Shown piece after piece: positions 7,496 through 13,748 of a DNA stretch of 16,425 nucleotides. Under the pieces are notes generated by a model that worked only from the letters and a program-made list of their open reading frames with translations, made no database searches and was not told the origin of the DNA. The translations under genes were made by a program, and so were the position numbers. The stretch's first letter is position 1. Each line of letters starts with the position of its first letter. This DNA is from JANPJV01 sp031425695. GTDB lineage: Bacteria > Pseudomonadota > Gammaproteobacteria > Xanthomonadales > SZUA-5. The stretch is from assembly GCA_031425695.1 (NCBI GenBank), contig JANPJV010000012.1:1-16425 (forward strand). Direction: 5' to 3'.

Positions 7496-7511
7496 GCTGC
7501 ACTGAGTGCCT

Positions 7512-7533
7512 TTGTGGGAGCAGCCATGGCTGC
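7512..7533. repeat. Short REP-like repeat, copy 1 of 2
   Basis: A 22-bp sequence beginning TTGTGGGA and ending in the perfect palindrome GCAGCCATGGCTGC. An identical 22-bp copy lies at 16184-16205. It resembles the GTGGGAGC-type REP sequences familiar from pseudomonads and relatives. It is located 17 bp after a stop codon. Confidence 0.65.
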
Positions 7534-7540
7534 AGTGAGA

Positions 7541-7601
7541 GTGGTCGGCTTGCGCGGCATGCCGCGCGACCACTCGAACGCCCGCAAACTGGTTTGCGGG
7601 C
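7541..7601. terminator. Two tandem hairpins between convergent genes
   Basis: The first hairpin has an outer stem GTGGTC (7541-7546) / GACCAC (7568-7573) around the 16-bp perfect palindrome GCGCGGCATGCCGCGC (7552-7567). The second is a perfect 10-bp stem, GCCCGCAAAC / GTTTGCGGGC (7580-7589 and 7592-7601), with a two-base gap. They separate the exported PQQ-like gene from the leftward TfoX gene, so a bidirectional termination or mRNA 3'-end role is likely. Neither strand has a T-run after the stems, so Rho-independent termination is not certain. Confidence 0.5.
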
Positions 7602-7674
7602 CTGATCGTTCCCGGAGCAATAAGCAAAAGATCGCGCCGATAGCCGCCCCCACCGACAGTCGTCCCCGCAATGG

Positions 7675-8007
7675 TTACTTCTTCCGCGCCTTTTTCTCCG
7701 GCTTTCGCCTCGCCGCGGCGATCGCGAGTTGCGCCCACGGGCGCATCGCGTGGGGCGATTCCAGCGCGTCCTCGGGGGGCAGCCAGTAGCTCATCTGTAC
7801 CGGTTGGGATTTGCCCGCGTGGACGAACGGGCTGCCGCCGGCGCGCGCGAACTCGGGCTCAGTCAATGCATCGACTTTGAGATACAGCTGGTCGTCGATC
7901 ACGATCGCGATGAATAGCGCATCGACGTAGATCCCATGGCCCCCGAACATGGCGCGTGCGCTCACGGTGCCGAGCGGGCCCAGCAACTCCTTGAAATGCG
8001 CAAGCAC
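7675..8007 (-). CDS. TfoX N-terminal domain (Sxy-like) protein
   Basis: A 110-residue single-domain protein of the TfoX N-terminal family. The diagnostic pattern is present: LLGPLGTVSARAMFGGHGIY, then FIAIVIDDQLYLKVD, then PFVHAG and MSYWLPPEDAL. Full-length TfoX/Sxy proteins activate competence genes with CRP. This stand-alone N-terminal version lacks the C-terminal helix-hairpin-helix-like domain, so a competence role should not be assumed. The C-terminus is strongly basic (RRKPEKKARKK), possibly for nucleic acid contact. The GTG start at 8007 was chosen because GGCAGG precedes it and the frame closes with TAG a few codons upstream. That TAG is also the stop codon of the upstream protease gene, 12 bases away, so the two genes are very likely co-transcribed and perhaps translationally coupled. 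Confidence 0.85.
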   Translation of the reverse strand: MLAHFKELLGPLGTVSARAMFGGHGIYVDALFIAIVIDDQLYLKVDALTEPEFARAGGSPFVHAGKSQPVQMSYWLPPEDALESPHAMRPWAQLAIAAARRKPEKKARKK

Positions 8008-8019
8008 GAACCTGCCGCC

Positions 8020-9153
8020 CTATTTCGCGATCACCAGTACCACTGACGGGCTGATGCGCGCCGCGAGTTGCTCGAGCGAGCCGGCTTCGACCGCCAGGTT
8101 CTCGCTCGGCGAACCATCGCGCAGCAGCTTCTCGAGAAAGCTCACCTTGACCGCGTAGTTGACGTTCTGCGGCAGATCTCCGGTCCACTGGTAGACCTGG
8201 GCCGCCGACAGTTTGGCGGTGACGAGACCGACCACGGCGCCATCCCGATTGACCAGCGGCCCTCCGGAATTGCCGGCCTGCACCGGCACCGAAATCTGGT
8301 AGAGGCGTGGGTCGTCGCGCATGCCGGTGATCGAGTTGACGATGCCCGTGGTGAGCTTGGCGTTGTTGCCCATGATGTCGGTGTGCGGGTAGCCGAGCGT
8401 GAACACGTCGGTGCCGATCACCGCCTCGCCGCTCGCCAATGGCAACCCGGGCGGAAGCTGGCCGGCGACGCGCAGCAGCGCCACGTCATTGGCCTCGTCG
8501 TATTGACCGACGAACGCCGTGGCCTCGCGGCCGTCGGCAAAGCGGACCTTGATGTCATGGTGGCCGCTGATCACGTGGTAGTTGGTGGCGATCAGGCCGT
8601 GGGTGATCCAACCGGTTCCAGTCGCCGTACCCTTTGGTTCTTCTTCCTTGGCCGCGGCAACCTTCTTGGCACCGCTGGCTTGGCCCGCTCCGGCCAGCGT
8701 GCGCCCGCGCTTGCCGAAACTGCCGCCAAGGCAGGCAGCGTGCGCACGCCCGGCAACATCGGCGTCATAGTCGCGATGGCGACCTCCGGCAAAGACGAAA
8801 TTGACCAGTTCGCGGAGCGCCACCTCGGCGACATCGAACCGTCTGCTCACTTCGATCTCGCGGATCGCCTCGCTCGCAGTGGTGCTCGGCATGCCTTGTC
8901 GGCGCAAGTGCGACAGCTCCGATGCGAGCCCGCGGATCGCTGCGCAATACGTGCTTCGCTCTACGCTGACCTCCGTCTTGGCCATCTCCCGTGACTCGGT
9001 TTTCACTCCCTCAGGCGGCGGCGTCTGGGTAAACTGCGTGCGCCCTTCCGCGTCAACCCAGGTGTAGATTTTCTGGGCATCGGCGGCCGGGATCGTCATT
9101 CCGGCAGCGAGCAGCAGGCCGAGCACTCCGATGCAATTGTTTTGGATGGCCAT
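8020..9153 (-). CDS. Exported trypsin-like (S1/HtrA-type) serine protease with N-terminal DUF4124 domain
   Basis: A 377-residue periplasmic or secreted serine endopeptidase. A signal peptide at 1-26 ends in PAADA. It is followed by a DUF4124 segment (IYTWVDAEGRTQFTQTPPP, about 29-47). A helical middle region (about 66-145) has Cys70 and Cys141, and a Lys/Glu/Ala-rich linker covers about 150-175. The protease domain runs from about 176 to 350. The catalytic triad is clear: His193 in TNYHVI, Asp223 in NDVALL, Ser296 in GNSGGPLV. No PDZ domain follows, unlike DegP/DegQ, so this is a short HtrA-like protease; the last 40 residues form a tail (LEQLAARISPSVVLVIAK). ATG 9153 was chosen because the signal peptide starts there and a CCGGAAT-like site lies upstream; the frame extends 11 codons further. 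DUF4124 occurs in many exported proteins of Gammaproteobacteria, with unknown role. It is followed closely by the TfoX-domain gene. Confidence 0.88.
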   Translation of the reverse strand: MAIQNNCIGVLGLLLAAGMTIPAADAQKIYTWVDAEGRTQFTQTPPPEGVKTESREMAKTEVSVERSTYCAAIRGLASELSHLRRQGMPSTTASEAIREIEVSRRFDVAEVALRELVNFVFAGGRHRDYDADVAGRAHAACLGGSFGKRGRTLAGAGQASGAKKVAAAKEEEPKGTATGTGWITHGLIATNYHVISGHHDIKVRFADGREATAFVGQYDEANDVALLRVAGQLPPGLPLASGEAVIGTDVFTLGYPHTDIMGNNAKLTTGIVNSITGMRDDPRLYQISVPVQAGNSGGPLVNRDGAVVGLVTAKLSAAQVYQWTGDLPQNVNYAVKVSFLEKLLRDGSPSENLAVEAGSLEQLAARISPSVVLVIAK

Positions 9154-9232
9154 GTGCAATTCCGGTCCCCCGCGGTGACACGGCAATCATAGGCCTTCAC
9201 GTGGCTTTCGCGGCGGCTGGCGGCTCGCTCCA

Positions 9233-9310
9233 GTAGCCCGGGTAAGCGCAGCGCACCGGGGAAGACACTCGCGATCCTTCCCGGGTGCGCCTGCGGCTTA
9301 CCCGGGCTAC
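9233..9310. repeat. REP-like inverted repeat, GTAGCCCGGGTAAGCGCAGC type
   Basis: The left arm 9233-9260 (GTAGCCCGGGTAAGCGCAGC...) pairs with 9280-9310, which ends GGCTTACCCGGGCTAC, with a few mismatches and a 19-nt loop. This arm sequence is a widely dispersed bacterial REP motif as I remember it from pseudomonads and xanthomonads. It lies 14 bp beyond the stop codon of the leftward metalloprotease gene and upstream of the leftward protease gene, where it may stabilise or end the metalloprotease mRNA. Confidence 0.75.
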
Positions 9311-9323
9311 GAAAGCGCAGCGC

Positions 9324-11723
9324 TCAGATCGGCGCGCCCGGCGGCACCGTCGGTAGCGGGCGCAGCTTCACCGACTTCGGGTCGGCGAGATACCTTTCGA
9401 TGCGATCGGCCGCAGCGGGCAAGTCACCGTTGGGATCGGGCGCCAAGCGCGCCCAGCGCTGCAGCGAGCGCAGGCGCTGACGCAGCTGCGCGTCGACTGC
9501 CGGGTGCAACTGGCCGCCTTCGAGCGTCGCGAGCAAGGCGTCGAGCACGACCCAGTTGATGCTGCGCTGGACCAGGGCGAGCTGGGTATCGCTCGGCGCA
9601 GGCAAGCGCCAGCTGGCGTCGAGCAAGGCGTCGAGCGTGTCGGCCACGCCGGCCAAGGCCGGATCGCGCGCGTGCTGCAGGGCGAGACGGTGCAGTCGCG
9701 GCGGTGCCAGGAGCAACTGCAGGCTGAGCGCGGCGGCGGCGTCGGCCGCGCCGAGCGGATCGAACACTGGCGTCGCCCGCGTCGCGAAATATTCGCGGTT
9801 GCGCGCATAGTCGTAGCTGGGCGGCGTCATTAATCCGAGCACGTTGGCAGGCAACGCCAACGTCGACGCGCGCAGGGTGAGCAACAGGCGCTGGCGCGCT
9901 TCGAGCTGGGTCTTGGCATCGACGGCTGCGGTCCCTGGGCGCGCGTCGCCCGCGAGCCCGTACGCGTAGGTGACGCCGCCCAGCAGGCGCGCCACGGCTT
10001 CGGTCTGGTAGCGGTGCAGCAGGTAGACCGGCACCAGCCGCGCCTCGAGCTCTCCCAGCTGGCGATCGGGCGGCAGCACGCCGGTCGAGAAGTGCGCGAG
10101 CGCGTACTCGCGGGCGCGCAGCACGCGGTCGAAATCACCGAGCGCATCGTTCCCAGCCAGATCCCACAGCGCGCCCTGCGGGTGGGCATCACCGGGGGCA
10201 CGCGCATCGGGATCGCTGACATAGGCGAAGCCGGCGCCGCGAATCTCTGCGCGCAGGCGGGCGAGCTCGGCGGCCTCGTTGGCGTAGACACCATAGCCGT
10301 GGCGAACCAGGAATACGTCCCAGGCGCCGAGCCCGACCCCATAGGCATTGGCAAGTCGCGGGGCGCCACTGGCATCGAGAGCGATCAGTGGGTGCGGGTA
10401 ATCCATCACCGAGCCAGTGCCAGTGCGGCTCGCCGCGAAGTTGTGGGCGAACCCGAGGGAATGCCCGACCTCGTGCGCCGACAGCTGGCGCAGCCGCGCG
10501 AGCGCCATTTCCTGCGCTTCATTTGAACGCGCCTGCGCGTCCGCTTTGTCGTACGGGGCGAGCAGCGCCTCGGCAATCAGGATGTCCTGGCGCACCCGCT
10601 GCGAGCCCAAGTTCACCGAGCCCTTGATGATTTCGCCGGTGCGCGGGTCGATGATCGCCGCGCCGTAGGACCAGCCGCGCGTGGCGCGATGGGTCCAGGT
10701 GATGATGCTGTAGCGCACGTCCATGGGATCGGCACCTTCCGGCAACAGCTCGACGCGATAGGCATCGCGGAAGCCGGCCTGTTCGAACCCGGCCGCCCAC
10801 CAGCGCGCACCGTCCAGCAGTGCCGAGCGGATTGGCTCGGGCGTGCCACGATCGAGATAGAAGACGATCGGCTTGACGACTTCGCTGGTGGCTGCCTGCG
10901 GATCCTTCTTCTTGAGGCGAAAGCGCGGCTGCCAGCGCACGTCGATGGAACGCCCAAGCGGCTGCGCGAAGTCGATCACACCCGTGCTGAAGCCACCCGA
11001 ACCCGGATGAAAGCGACGCGGTACGAAGCCGGGCGGCGGCAGGCGCACGAAACTGATGTGCTGGCGCAGGCTCAGGGATTTTGGATCGGCCGCGACCTGG
11101 CGAACGAACTCGGCCTCGCCCGGACCGCTGAAGGTCAGCAGGGCCTCGAGCTCGGTGTTGTCGGGGAAAGTCCGCGCGCCTTCCGCGAGTGCCACGCTGC
11201 GCTCGGGATCGATCGCGTAGTCGCCCTGCTGCGTGCTTTTGAGCGTGGCCGCGATGCCGTGGCGGTCGCCGGTGAGATAGGGCCCGATGTCGACGATGAA
11301 CCCGTCGCCGCGCTTCAGGATCTTGCCGGCCCACAGCACCGCCGGCGCGAATGCATCCACCGTGGCGAGGCGCTCGGCGGCATCGGTGGAGTCGGCGATG
11401 AAACGGGTGTTGTCCGCGATCAGCAGCAGCCGGTCGCCCACGCGCCGGAAGCGCACGGTCAAGGTGTTGCCCGACTGCCCGCGATCGAGCCCGACGTCAT
11501 TGCTGCCGAGCCCGCCGGGCAGGGAGGTGAGCAGCAGGAACGGCTGGTCGAGCTCCTTCACCCCGAGCAGCAGGCGACCCGACTCAGCATCGGTGTAGAG
11601 GTCGAAAAAGCCAGCGCTGCGCGTGGTGCCTTTCAGCGGATCGGGCGGGGACGAGTCCTTGGCAACCGCTGGAAACGCGCCAAGAACCAACAGAATAACG
11701 AGCACGCGGACGAGTGTAGTCAT
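9324..11723 (-). CDS. Exported zinc-dependent metalloprotease (met-zincin, DUF5117-type)
   Basis: A 799-residue exported protein. A signal peptide covers about 1-21 (LVILLVLGAFPAVA). The N-terminal third (about 31-275) is a beta-rich region of the DUF5117 type (GFFDLYTDAESGRLLLGV, then QPFLLLTSLPGG). The zincin core follows, with the extended motif HEVGHSLGFAH: His417, His421 and His427 as zinc ligands, Glu418 as catalytic base. The Met-turn is SVMDYP with Met440. The Met-turn and the long helical C-terminal part (about 460-799) match the DUF4953-type met-zincins, which run to about 800 residues. Substrates of this group are not established. The start at 11723 gives a good signal peptide but no obvious Shine-Dalgarno site. 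It is the first gene of the leftward block and is separated from the protease gene by a REP-like hairpin, so it is probably its own transcript. Confidence 0.88.
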   Translation of the reverse strand: MTTLVRVLVILLVLGAFPAVAKDSSPPDPLKGTTRSAGFFDLYTDAESGRLLLGVKELDQPFLLLTSLPGGLGSNDVGLDRGQSGNTLTVRFRRVGDRLLLIADNTRFIADSTDAAERLATVDAFAPAVLWAGKILKRGDGFIVDIGPYLTGDRHGIAATLKSTQQGDYAIDPERSVALAEGARTFPDNTELEALLTFSGPGEAEFVRQVAADPKSLSLRQHISFVRLPPPGFVPRRFHPGSGGFSTGVIDFAQPLGRSIDVRWQPRFRLKKKDPQAATSEVVKPIVFYLDRGTPEPIRSALLDGARWWAAGFEQAGFRDAYRVELLPEGADPMDVRYSIITWTHRATRGWSYGAAIIDPRTGEIIKGSVNLGSQRVRQDILIAEALLAPYDKADAQARSNEAQEMALARLRQLSAHEVGHSLGFAHNFAASRTGTGSVMDYPHPLIALDASGAPRLANAYGVGLGAWDVFLVRHGYGVYANEAAELARLRAEIRGAGFAYVSDPDARAPGDAHPQGALWDLAGNDALGDFDRVLRAREYALAHFSTGVLPPDRQLGELEARLVPVYLLHRYQTEAVARLLGGVTYAYGLAGDARPGTAAVDAKTQLEARQRLLLTLRASTLALPANVLGLMTPPSYDYARNREYFATRATPVFDPLGAADAAAALSLQLLLAPPRLHRLALQHARDPALAGVADTLDALLDASWRLPAPSDTQLALVQRSINWVVLDALLATLEGGQLHPAVDAQLRQRLRSLQRWARLAPDPNGDLPAAADRIERYLADPKSVKLRPLPTVPPGAPI

Positions 11724-11781
11724 GGTCGGCGGGGATCAATGCGGAGCCGCGAACATAGCGGAGTGCGCGCGCCATGCGTTC

Positions 11782-11902
11782 GGCCACAAAAGGCACGAAA
11801 AAGCACATGGATAGCTTGCGGCCTGTGAGTCATCGCAACCTGCTATTCCCCACCGGGTTCTGCCTGTGCGCTTTTTTTGCGCTCTTTGCGCGTTTTATGG
11901 CC
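11782..11902. repeat. Imperfect inverted repeat with A-rich and T-rich arms
   Basis: GGCCACAAAAGGCACGAAAA (11782-11801, continuing AAGCACAT) resembles the reverse complement of 11865-11902, which runs from TGTGCGCTTTTTTTGCGC to GCGCGTTTTATGGCC. The right arm is longer because it carries an extra CTTTGCGC unit. The element occupies the divergent gap between the metalloprotease and peptide transporter genes, so any promoters for either must overlap it or lie close to it. It looks like a dispersed intergenic repeat, not a terminator, because no gene ends here. Confidence 0.5.
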
Positions 11903-11988
11903 AACGGCTGTTGATCTGTTGGCGCGACGAACCGGTGGCGATCCATTTCTCCATCGCTTAGCCTCGGGCCCATCGATCACCACCAGGA

Positions 11989-13560
11989 ATGCCCGTGACC
12001 GGGACGACCGACTCGAGCGCTGCGCCGCCGGCGCGTTTTCCGCCGCAGATCAAGTACATCATCGGCAACGAGGGTTGCGAGCGCTTCAGCTTCTACGGGA
12101 TGCGCAACATCCTGACGCCCTTCCTGGTGTCCTCGCTGCTGCTCTACCTGCCGGAAACCGACCGTCCCGGCGCGGCGAAGGATGTGTTCCACATCTTCGT
12201 GATTGGCGTGTATTTCTTTCCGCTGCTGGGTGGCTGGATTGCCGATCGCATTCTCGGCAAGTACCACACGGTGCTGTATTTCAGCTTGCTCTACTGCATC
12301 GGCCAGTTCTGCCTCGCGCTGTTCGTCGACAATCGCATGGGCTTCTACACTGGCCTGGCCTTGGTCGCGCTGGGATCAGGCGGCATCAAGCCGCTGGTGG
12401 CCTCGTTCATGGGCGATCAATTCGACCAGTCGAACAAGCGCCTCGCCAAGATTGCCTTCGATTCCTTCTACTGGATCATCAACTTCGGCTCGCTCTTCGC
12501 GTCGTTGCTGATGCCTTGGTTCCTGCGCGAATTCGGTGGCGCGGTTGCCTTCGGCATTCCGGGCGTGCTGATGCTGGTCGCCACGATCGTGTTCTGGATG
12601 GGCCGCAAGCGCTACGTCAACGTGCCGCCCGCGCCGCCGAATCCGGATTCCTTTCTCAACGTCGCCCGCACCGCCTTGCTGGCGCGGGATGCCAGCGGCT
12701 CACGCCCGGGATTGATCCTGGCCGTCGTCGGCGTGCTGCTCGGGATTTCCGGCTTCGCGTTTGCACCGAATATCGGGTACGTGTCAGCGATCTGCGTTGC
12801 CATCGTGTTCGTGATCGCGTGCGGCGGTGGCGGCACCTGGATGCAGCTGGAGCGTGCGCGCGGGCGCCATCCGGACGAGGCGGTCGACGGCGTGCGTGCC
12901 GTGCTGCGCATCCTCATCGTGTTCGCCCTGACCACGCCGTTCTGGTCCTTGTTCGACCAGAAAGCCTCGACCTGGGTGCTGCAGGCGGGTGGCATGGTCA
13001 AGCCCGACTGGTTCGAGCCCGCGCAGATGCAGGCGCTCAACCCGCTGCTGGTGATGTTGCTGATTCCCTTCAACAATCTTGTGCTTTACCCGGCGCTCGC
13101 GCGCTTCGGCTACGAGCCCACCGCGCTGCGGCGCATGACCACCGGCATCGCCTTTTCCGGCGTGTCGTGGATTGCCGCCGGCATGCTGCAGCTGTGGATG
13201 GATGCGGGCGATCCCGTCTCGATCACCTGGCAGATCCTGCCCTACGCGTTGCTGACCTTCGGCGAAGTACTGGTCTCCGCCACCGGCCTCGAGTTCGCCT
13301 ATAGCCAGGCGCCCGCGGCGATGAAGGGCGTGATCATGAGCCTGTGGTATCTCGCCGTGACCATCGGCAACCTGTGGGTCCTGCTCGCCAACGCCAGCGT
13401 GCGCAACGAGGCGTTCACCGCCTACATCGAAGCGACCGGCATCAGCGTCGCTGCCTTCCAGATGTTCTTCTTCGCCGGATTTGCCCTGGTCGCCGCAGTC
13501 TTGTTCGGGTTGTACGCAAAGAGATATCCGTTGCAGGAGAACTACCGACCCGTGGGGTGA
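11989..13560 (+). CDS. POT/PTR2-family proton-coupled oligopeptide transporter
   Basis: Inner-membrane peptide symporter of 523 residues, importing di- and tripeptides with protons. The POT signature in TM1 is E28-G-C-E31-R32-F-S-F-Y-G, matching ExxERFxYYG except Phe for the first Tyr. The PTR2 signature GSGGIKPLVASFMGDQFD carries Lys134, the residue involved in proton coupling. Later conserved regions are FWSLFDQKASTW, and GEVLVSATGLEFAYSQAP with Glu426 and the following MKGVIMSLWYLAVTIGN. About 14 hydrophobic segments are visible, as in bacterial POTs. ATG 11989 directly abuts AGGA (11985-11988), which is too close for normal pairing. GTG 11995, two codons later, would give six-base spacing and may be the true start. 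It is the only nutrient-peptide importer here and lies divergent from a large exported protease. The inference that it recovers peptides released by the neighbouring proteases is plausible but not shown. Confidence 0.93.
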   Translation: MPVTGTTDSSAAPPARFPPQIKYIIGNEGCERFSFYGMRNILTPFLVSSLLLYLPETDRPGAAKDVFHIFVIGVYFFPLLGGWIADRILGKYHTVLYFSLLYCIGQFCLALFVDNRMGFYTGLALVALGSGGIKPLVASFMGDQFDQSNKRLAKIAFDSFYWIINFGSLFASLLMPWFLREFGGAVAFGIPGVLMLVATIVFWMGRKRYVNVPPAPPNPDSFLNVARTALLARDASGSRPGLILAVVGVLLGISGFAFAPNIGYVSAICVAIVFVIACGGGGTWMQLERARGRHPDEAVDGVRAVLRILIVFALTTPFWSLFDQKASTWVLQAGGMVKPDWFEPAQMQALNPLLVMLLIPFNNLVLYPALARFGYEPTALRRMTTGIAFSGVSWIAAGMLQLWMDAGDPVSITWQILPYALLTFGEVLVSATGLEFAYSQAPAAMKGVIMSLWYLAVTIGNLWVLLANASVRNEAFTAYIEATGISVAAFQMFFFAGFALVAAVLFGLYAKRYPLQENYRPVG

Positions 13561-13592
13561 GCGCTGGCAGCTAGACTGCCGGCCGGATAGTA

Positions 13593-13682
13593 ATTTGGAG
13601 TGCGGCGCTCTGCGCCGCTTTGGATGCCTTTGTCTCGTATCGCAAGAGCATCCAAAGCGGCGCGGAGCGCCGCACTCCAAAT
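13593..13682. repeat. 90-bp near-perfect palindrome (35-bp arms)
   Basis: The arms 13593-13627 and 13648-13682 are reverse complements at 34 of 35 positions, with a 20-nt loop. They begin ATTTGGAGTGCGGCGCTC and contain GCGCCGCTTTGGATGC. This would fold into a very stable hairpin in RNA or a cruciform in DNA. It lies 32 bp after the POT stop codon and 66 bp before the start chosen for the next gene. It may end the POT transcript or be a non-autonomous REP/MITE-like unit; no flanking target duplication is obvious. Confidence 0.85.
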
Positions 13683-13748
13683 GAACCCACACCCCATCCA
13701 CTCGCCGAAACTCATAATATCGGCCGTACCGGGAAGACGGATCGAGCA

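Noticed and set aside
7675..11723. Proteases plus TfoX protein as a toxin, defence or secretion system
   Set aside because: No toxin, immunity, nuclease, ATPase or secretion component is present nearby, and the hairpin at 9233-9310 splits the block into separate units.
13620..13748. N-terminal extension of 43 residues on the receiver/EAL-like protein
   Set aside because: The extension is encoded by half of the 90-bp palindrome, has a composition unlike a signalling domain and begins inside the repeat; ATG 13749 is more credible.
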